Shown: one piece after another, positions 59,015 to 64,000 of the stretch | Position numbering within the stretch: position 1 is the stretch's first letter | How the letters are laid out: each line of letters begins with the position of its first letter | Origin: JAOSJL01 sp963704035 | GTDB taxonomy: Bacteria; Actinomycetota; Acidimicrobiia; IMCC26256; JAOSJL01 | Length of the DNA: 64,000 bases | Assembly (NCBI GenBank): GCA_963704035.1 | Contig: CAVPGR010000004.1 | Span: 310,001 to 374,000, forward strand | Reading direction: 5' to 3' | Made by a program: the position numbers and the translations under genes | Notes under the pieces: model-generated | Database searches by the model: none | Told to the model about the DNA's origin: nothing | Seen by the model: the letters and a program-made list of their open reading frames with translations, nothing else

Positions 59015-59198
59015 GTGCCTTCCAGCCGATCCAGCCGACGGCAACCCCGAACCCGAGAGAGATCGCGGCGAGAACGCCGTGGACGACCTTGAAGCCGACC
59101 GAATCGTCGGTGCCCGCCATCAGGTAGAGCCGACTGATCCACACGTAGAGCGTCCAGCCGGCGGCAGCCAGCAGGACCCACGCAGCTCGTTTCGTCAC
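58992..59198 (-). CDS. Small two-helix membrane protein
   Basis: 68 aa from GTG 59198, overlapping the dapA stop (GTGA), so co-translated. Two hydrophobic helices (AAWVLLAAAGWTLYVWISRLYLMAG and FKVVHGVLAAISLGFGVAVGWIGWKALR). Its 3' end overlaps the convergent kgd end by 23 bases. It is conserved-looking but I know no function. Confidence 0.65.
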   Translation of the reverse strand: MTKRAAWVLLAAAGWTLYVWISRLYLMAGTDDSVGFKVVHGVLAAISLGFGVAVGWIGWKALRRETRR

Positions 59199-60091
59199 GA
59201 TGCCGCCTGCACGGCGGCCAGGGCGCGATCGATGGCTTCGTCGGAGGCAGGCGTGAGCGGGAGCCGGAGGTCGGGAGTGGGGATTCGACCCTGGCGGTGG
59301 AGGACACCCTTGAACACCGACGGGTTGGGCTCGGCGAATGCGGCGGTCACGACCGGCAGCAGAGCCTCCGCGTGTGCTCGACCGTCGTCGATCTTGCCGG
59401 CGAGGCCACACTCGATCATCGCCACGAACCGTTCCGTGCACAGGTGCGACGACGCGCAGATCGCTCCGGATCCGCCCATGAGAACGACGGGGAAGAGGAA
59501 CGGGTCTTCTCCTCCGAGGACGTGGAAGCCGTCGGGCTTGCCCGCCAGGATCTCGAGTGTGTCGAGGTCGAGACCCACGGTCGCCTGCTTGACGCCTGCG
59601 ACGTTGTCGAGGGCGGCCACCTCGAGCATCGCCGCCGGCTCGAGATTCCGGCCGGTGCGCATCGGGATGTTGTAGACGACCACAGGAACCGGAGACGCCG
59701 CGGCCGCGGCACGGAAGTGCTCGACGATCGCCTTCTGGGCGGGACGTACGTAATAGGGAACGACCACGAGTGTTCCCGCGAGAGCCGGAGTGCCCTCGAG
59801 CGCCGTCACCGCCTCGACGGTCGTCGCCGTGTTGTTGGTGCCTGCTCCGACGATCAGCTGTGCGCCCTTTGCGGCGCACACCGACGCGCATGCGCTGGTG
59901 ACGTCGTGTCGCTCCTGCGCATTCAGCGCCGGTGACTCGCCGGTCGTTCCGAGTGCGACGATTCCCGTCGCGCCGGCGCCGAGGTACTCCTCGCACAGAT
60001 GCTCGATCGCGTCGAGAGCGACACTTCCATCGGCCGCGAACGGTGTGATGAGGGGGACGTAGACACCGCGAAGATCGAGGTCGGCCGCCAT
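59195..60091 (-). CDS. dapA: 4-hydroxy-tetrahydrodipicolinate synthase family protein
   Basis: 298 aa from ATG 60091; TACGCT seven bases upstream (60099-60104) suggests a leaderless transcript. GVYVPLITPFAADGSV, GIVALGTTGESPALNAQER (GTTGE), VVVYNIPMRTG (Tyr) and VAGVKQATVGL (Schiff-base Lys) belong to the DHDPS/NAL superfamily. The YNIPMRTG variant and RLPL-type end fit DapA, but related aldolases (KDG, NAL) cannot be fully excluded. Supplies lysine and diaminopimelate together with lysA. Confidence 0.85.
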   Translation of the reverse strand: MAADLDLRGVYVPLITPFAADGSVALDAIEHLCEEYLGAGATGIVALGTTGESPALNAQERHDVTSACASVCAAKGAQLIVGAGTNNTATTVEAVTALEGTPALAGTLVVVPYYVRPAQKAIVEHFRAAAAASPVPVVVYNIPMRTGRNLEPAAMLEVAALDNVAGVKQATVGLDLDTLEILAGKPDGFHVLGGEDPFLFPVVLMGGSGAICASSHLCTERFVAMIECGLAGKIDDGRAHAEALLPVVTAAFAEPNPSVFKGVLHRQGRIPTPDLRLPLTPASDEAIDRALAAVQAAS

Positions 60092-60136
60092 GAACCGAAG
60101 CGTAGCCGCGGCCCTTCCGGCGTCTACCCTCCGTTC

Positions 60137-60961
60137 GTGGACGGCGACGGACTGCGCATCCTCGCAACGTTGCTCGTCGGCTTTGCCACCGGGATCGTGT
60201 CGGCCATGTTCGGAATCGGCGGCGGTGTCGTCGCCAAGCCCGCCATCCGCGGGCTCGGCGCCACTCCTCTCGAGACCGTCGGTTCGACTCTTCCCGCGGT
60301 CATCCCGTCGGCTCTGAGCGGCACGATCCGATATGCACGCGAGGGCCTCGTCAGCTGGCCCATCACGGCGCGTGTCGCCGGTCTCGGCGCCGTCTTCGCC
60401 GTCGTCGGGGCGCTCGTCAGCGAGGCGCTACCGGGAGACGGCCGGGTTCTCATGATCGCCGTGGCTGTGGTCGTCGGGTACACCGCCGCCCGGATCGCCC
60501 TGGATCATACCGAGCCCCTCGCTTCGTCAATCGACAATGCGGATCGCCACCGAACATCATCGGGGATCGTCGGATCCGAGGTCGTGGCGGTTGCCAATGG
60601 TCAGGCGCTCGTCATCGGCGCAGCCGCCGGCATCGTGAGCGGCTTGCTCGGTCTCGGCGGTGGGATCGTCATTGTTCCGGCCCTCGCCCGCTGGGTCGGA
60701 CTTCCCATCAAGATCAGCGTCGCCACCTCCCTCGCGTGCGTGGGAATCATCGCGGTACCCGGTACCGTGACCCACGCGATCTTGGGCAACATCAACTGGG
60801 CGTTCGCCGTCCCCCTCGCCTTGGGCGTCATCCCGGGTGCGTGGTTCGGTGCTCACCTCACCATTCGCGCCGACGAACGTGCTCTGCGCCTCGCAGTGGG
60901 TTGCGTGCTGGGCGCCGTGGCCATCGTGTCGGGCGTCTCTGAGGTGCTGGCGCTGATTTGA
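60137..60961 (+). CDS. TSUP (TauE/SafE) family permease
   Basis: 274 aa from GTG 60137, with TACCCT six bases before (60125-60130). Eight or so membrane helices in two repeats; the first begins LATLLVGFATGIVSAMFGIGGGVVAKPAIRGLG and the second VIGAAAGIVSGLLGLGGGIVIVPALARWVG, each carrying the G.GGG..(P) signature of TauE/SafE. The IRYAREGLVSWP and ATSLACVGIIAVPGTVTHAILGNINW segments also match. Likely exports or imports a sulfite-like or organosulfur anion. It is divergent from dapA. Confidence 0.88.
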   Translation: MDGDGLRILATLLVGFATGIVSAMFGIGGGVVAKPAIRGLGATPLETVGSTLPAVIPSALSGTIRYAREGLVSWPITARVAGLGAVFAVVGALVSEALPGDGRVLMIAVAVVVGYTAARIALDHTEPLASSIDNADRHRTSSGIVGSEVVAVANGQALVIGAAAGIVSGLLGLGGGIVIVPALARWVGLPIKISVATSLACVGIIAVPGTVTHAILGNINWAFAVPLALGVIPGAWFGAHLTIRADERALRLAVGCVLGAVAIVSGVSEVLALI

Positions 60962-60988
60962 TTCCGACGGCCTCGATCGGCGGACCGG

Positions 60989-61780
60989 TCAGCGGTCCTC
61001 GCCCGGGGCCGCCTCCCCGTCCGCGAGCTCGCGTGCCCGGGTGAAGACGTCGTCGAGCATCTCCTCGGTGAGTCGGCCGGTGAACGTGTTCTGCTGACTG
61101 GGGTGGTAGCAGCAGACGATTGTGGCGGCTGCCGAGCCCATCGAGTCGAGACGCACCTCCGCCCCGTGTCCGAAGGCGGGCCGGGGTGACGGAAGCGTGA
61201 CTCCCTCCTCGCGGAGCAGACGCCACAACGCCTGGTACGCGAAGCCTCCGAGGACCACGAAGACGCTCGGCCGGAGGATCTGGATCTCGCGGGCGAGAAA
61301 AGGACCACACCTGTCGCGCTCGACTGTCGTGGGCTTGTTGGCGGGAGGTGCGCAACGCACAGCGGCTGTCACTCGCACCCGGTCCAGCCGGAGTCCGTCG
61401 TTTGCCGACCGTGCCGTGGGTTGGCTGGCAAAGCCCGCACGGTGCAGCGCGGCGTAGAGCCAGTCGCCGGATCGATCACCGGTGAACATCCGTCCGGTCC
61501 GGTTGGCACCATGGGCCGCCGGGGCCAGGCCGACGATCAGGATCTCGGCATCGGGATCCCCGAAACCGGGCACCGGTCTCCCCCAGTAGCGCTCACCTCG
61601 GAACGACGCTCGCGGGTTCGCCGCGACCTCCTCACGCCATGCCACCAGCCGCGGACACCGACGGCATTCGACGACCTCACTGTCGAGGGACACCAGGGTG
61701 TCAGGCGGGGGCGGGCCGATTCTCCCGTGGTCGGACGTAGCGTTCAGACATGAGCCTCCGAGGCTACGGGCGGTCGCCAC
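60989..61780 (-). CDS. udgB: Family 5 uracil-DNA glycosylase (UdgB type)
   Basis: Base-excision repair enzyme. The family-5 motif 1 GLAPAAHGANRTGRMFTGDRSGDWL and motif 3 CCYHPSQQNTFTGRLT are present, and Fe-S Cys occur in VECRRCPRLVAWREEV and AAVRCAPPANKPTTVERDRCGPFL. The annotated start (GTG 61780) is a guess: ATG 61751 has TAGCCT nine bases upstream but would need one base removed, and GTG near 61690 is another option. The core is from about residue 35. Convergent with the TSUP gene. Confidence 0.88.
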   Translation of the reverse strand: MATARSLGGSCLNATSDHGRIGPPPPDTLVSLDSEVVECRRCPRLVAWREEVAANPRASFRGERYWGRPVPGFGDPDAEILIVGLAPAAHGANRTGRMFTGDRSGDWLYAALHRAGFASQPTARSANDGLRLDRVRVTAAVRCAPPANKPTTVERDRCGPFLAREIQILRPSVFVVLGGFAYQALWRLLREEGVTLPSPRPAFGHGAEVRLDSMGSAAATIVCCYHPSQQNTFTGRLTEEMLDDVFTRARELADGEAAPGEDR

Positions 61781-61982
61781 TCGGAGGATGACCGGCCGGA
61801 GTGAGGGCGACGGGCCGGGATAGACGGGCCCCGGATGAGTGTCACACCGGGGTTCTACGCTGATTCTGTCGATGCGGAGGTGTTGTTCTCCGCTCGGTCT
61901 CTTCCCCCGATGGCTTTCGCCTGTGCGTTGCCGCTTGCTTTGTGGCGTCGCGCGGGCGGTGGGAGTTCGGGAGGAGGTGGCT

Positions 61983-63192
61983 GTGGAGGAACTACCGGAG
62001 GAACCACGGGAAGAACCGGCGGGCGGGTCTGATTCCGCTGGAGACAGGGGATCGGATGTGGGGCCGTTGGGTCAGGAGATCCTGGATCTGTTCGGGGCCG
62101 TCTACCGCCTCGAGGCGAGGCTGTCGGAGCGGATCGCCGCGTTCGATGCGTCGCGGGAGTGGGAAGTCGACGGCTCCGCGTCGGCTCAGGCGTGGTTGCG
62201 CTACCACGGTCGACTGTCGCCTTCGGCGGCGTCGGGTGCGGTCAAGACCGCCCGTCGCCTGCGGCACCTGCCGAGAACCGCAGGAGGCGTTCGCTGCCGG
62301 CGAGATCTCGTCGGATCATGTCCGTGTGATCGCCACCGGCACCGACGTCGCCGAAAGTCTCGACGGTCACGACGAGATCGACGCGGTCGAGGTTGCGCGG
62401 CTGGTGGCCGAGGGCGAGAAGGTCTTCGTCGATGCTGCTCGCGACCTGGACCCGGGGCGGTTGCGTCGTGTGGTGACCCATTGGCGTCATGTTGTCGAAC
62501 CGAGGGTGGTCGTCACCGACGAAGTAGCGGCCGTGTGCCGTCGCAAGCTGCACATGTCCCAGACACTCGAGGGACGGTTCATCCTCGATGGCGAGTTGGA
62601 TCTCGAGGGAGGCGCTCTCGTCAAGACCGCCCTCGACGCGCTCATGCAACCAGACCCGGCCGATGGCCCTCGCCGCACCACGTCGCGCCAACGCGCCGAC
62701 GCACTCGTCGAGCTGGCCCGCCAGAACCTCGACAGCGGACAGCTCCCCACCCGGGCGGCGAGAAGCCGCATCTGTCGATCCTGGTGCCGCTCGAGACCCT
62801 CGAAGCCCGCACGCGGCGCACCCGCAGCGGAATTCGACAACGGCGAGCTGATCAGCGGCGAAGCTGCACGGCGCCTCGCCTGCGACGCCGGCATCAGCCG
62901 CATCGTCACCGACGGAACGAGCCAGGCCCTCGACGTCGGACGACGAACTCCCACGATCCCGCCGGCCATCCGCCGGGCACTCATCGTACGCGACCGTGGC
63001 TGCGCGTGGCCCGGATGCGACCGGCCGCCCGGCTGGTGCGACGCCCACCACCTCGTGCACTGGGCCAACGGCGGCAGCACATCGCTCGACAACACCGTGC
63101 TCGTCTGCCGAGCACATCACACCAAACTCCACGAACACCACTGGAGAGCGAGACTCACCGCCGACGGAGAACTCGAGGTCAAGCCGCCCTAG
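61983..63192 (+). CDS. DUF222/HNH endonuclease-family protein, three frame-break sites
   Basis: About 403 aa from GTG 61983 (GGAGG about 8-12 bases upstream). The DUF222 (13E12-type) N-terminal part includes ASAQAWLRYHGRLSPSAASGAVKTARRLRHLP, then DHVRVIATGTDVAESLDGHDEIDAVEVARLVAEGEKV and GRFILDGELDLEGGALVKTALDAL. The C-terminal HNH motif is CAWPGCDRPPGWCDAHHLVHWANGGSTSLDNTVLVCRAHHTKLH with paired zinc Cys. Frame sites near 62275 (+1), 62763 (+2) and 62825 (+1). Such genes are abundant, often mobile-associated repeats in actinobacteria; no IS boundaries are visible here. Confidence 0.85.
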
Positions 63193-63226
63193 AAGCGCGA
63201 ACGCGGCCGCCGCTAGCCTGCCGTCG

Positions 63227-64000
63227 GTGCGGGTGCTGCTGGTGGTGAACACGACGGCGTCGTCGGTGACGGCGCGGACGCGGATCGTCATCGGCAAGGC
63301 ACTCGACGCCGACCACGACCTCCGGGTGGTCGAGACATCCCGACGGGGTCACGCCACGAGGCTGGCACGCGGCGCCGCTGTGGACGGGTACGACGTGGTC
63401 ATCGTCCTCGCGGGCGACGGCACGCTCAACGAGGCGGCCGACGGCCTGGTCGGGACTGAGACGGCGCTCGCGGCGCTCCCGGGTGGGTCCACCAACGTCC
63501 TCGCGCGGACGATGGGCATACCCATGGACCCCGTCGAGGCGACAGGACAGTTGCTCGACGCGTTGGACCGCCGCGCCTTTCGGAAGGTCGGTGTCGGGTC
63601 GGTGTCGGGACGACGGTTCCTGTTCCACGCCGGTCTGGGCTTCGACGCCGCCGTGATCTCCCAGGTCGAGCGTCGGGGGTGGCTCAAGAGATACCTGGCG
63701 CATCCCGTCTTCGTGGCGGCAGCGTTCGACACGTGGGTCCGGCACTACGACCGCACGACCCCGTCCATGCGCCTCGAGCTTCCCGGCGAGACGATCGACG
63801 GCTGCTATTTCGTGATCATCTCCAACACGACGCCCTATACCTATCTCGGGCACCGTCCGATCGAAGTGGCTCCCGAGGCGGCTCTCGACCGCCCTCTCAC
63901 CATCACGGCGTTCCGGTCGCTGTCGGCCTACCTGCTCCTGCGCGGCGCGGCATCTGCGCTCACGACCGGCCGCTTCGTCCGCAAGAGCTCGAAGCTGGTC
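63227..64000 (+). CDS. Diacylglycerol/lipid kinase family protein, 3' end outside window
   Basis: The first 258 residues are visible; the frame is open to the last base. GTG 63227 lies seven bases after TAGCCT (63214-63219), leaderless-type. VLLVVNTTASSVTARTRIVIGKAL (nucleotide-binding N-terminus), VVIVLAGDGTLNEAADGLVG (GGDGT-like AGDGTLNE catalytic motif) and ALAALPGGSTNVLARTMGIPMDPVEA match the DAGK/LCB5 family (YegS/DgkB-like). Probably phosphorylates a membrane lipid. Confidence 0.9.
   Translation, partial: MRVLLVVNTTASSVTARTRIVIGKALDADHDLRVVETSRRGHATRLARGAAVDGYDVVIVLAGDGTLNEAADGLVGTETALAALPGGSTNVLARTMGIPMDPVEATGQLLDALDRRAFRKVGVGSVSGRRFLFHAGLGFDAAVISQVERRGWLKRYLAHPVFVAAAFDTWVRHYDRTTPSMRLELPGETIDGCYFVIISNTTPYTYLGHRPIEVAPEAALDRPLTITAFRSLSAYLLLRGAASALTTGRFVRKSSKLV

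Overview
This window is GC-rich actinobacterial DNA. Its core gene order matches the block I know from Mycobacterium: argS-lysA-hom-thrC-(thrB)-rho-rpmE-prfA-prmC-rfe/wecA-atp operon. The lineage looks deep-branching, perhaps Acidimicrobiia-like, but this is inferred from codon use, a Bpa-type proteasome activator, a Kgd-type 2-oxoglutarate enzyme, class II DAHP synthase and many leaderless starts. No rRNA gene is present to settle it. One tRNA gene (Arg, CCG) is seen.

Layout. 1-6.2 kb: the end of a prenyltransferase-like/alpha-barrel gene, a small membrane protein, a minus-strand methyltransferase/DUF1330/sulfatase group, glpX, and a membrane-anchored TIM-barrel-like protein. 6.2-13.9 kb: complete minus-strand F-type ATP synthase operon (atpZ-atpI-like-B-E-F-H-A-G-D-C). 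14-16.6 kb: wecA and glyA. 16.7-24.5 kb: paired Cas4/RecB-like nucleases, a PilZ-containing cellulose-synthase-like glycosyltransferase, a thiolase-like protein, DUF983, prmC and prfA. 24.8-35.8 kb: two LPFTG cell-wall-anchored proteins; the larger (about 2,790 aa) has a VWA domain and eleven 279-bp tandem units. 35.9-48.1 kb: DUF1385, rpmE, rho, an ApgM/TIGR02535-type protein where thrB is expected, a sugar dehydrogenase lipoprotein, an SDR, then thrC, hom, lysA and argS. 48.3-50.3 kb: a diguanylate cyclase, a partner protein and tRNA-Arg. 50.3-53.3 kb: a TetR-controlled accessory module and an SDR. 53.4-59.0 kb: bpa, aroG and kgd. 59-64 kb: dapA, a TSUP permease, a family 5 uracil-DNA glycosylase, a DUF222/HNH protein and the start of a diacylglycerol-kinase-like gene.

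The most interesting observation is a pair of matching ~160-nt leaders in front of the two LPFTG genes. Each has a well-spaced promoter and a shared RNA fold: a GC stem whose loop can form a pseudoknot with a downstream GAGACCGG segment. Two pairs change compensatorily between the copies, so this looks like a structured cis-regulatory RNA that I do not recognise.

A practical warning: about 25 single-base frame breaks interrupt otherwise conserved genes, including atpB, atpF, lysA, argS, aroG and kgd. Nearly all are explained by one (sometimes two) extra bases. They look like sequence errors, not pseudogenes. Affected genes are listed over their whole inferred span.
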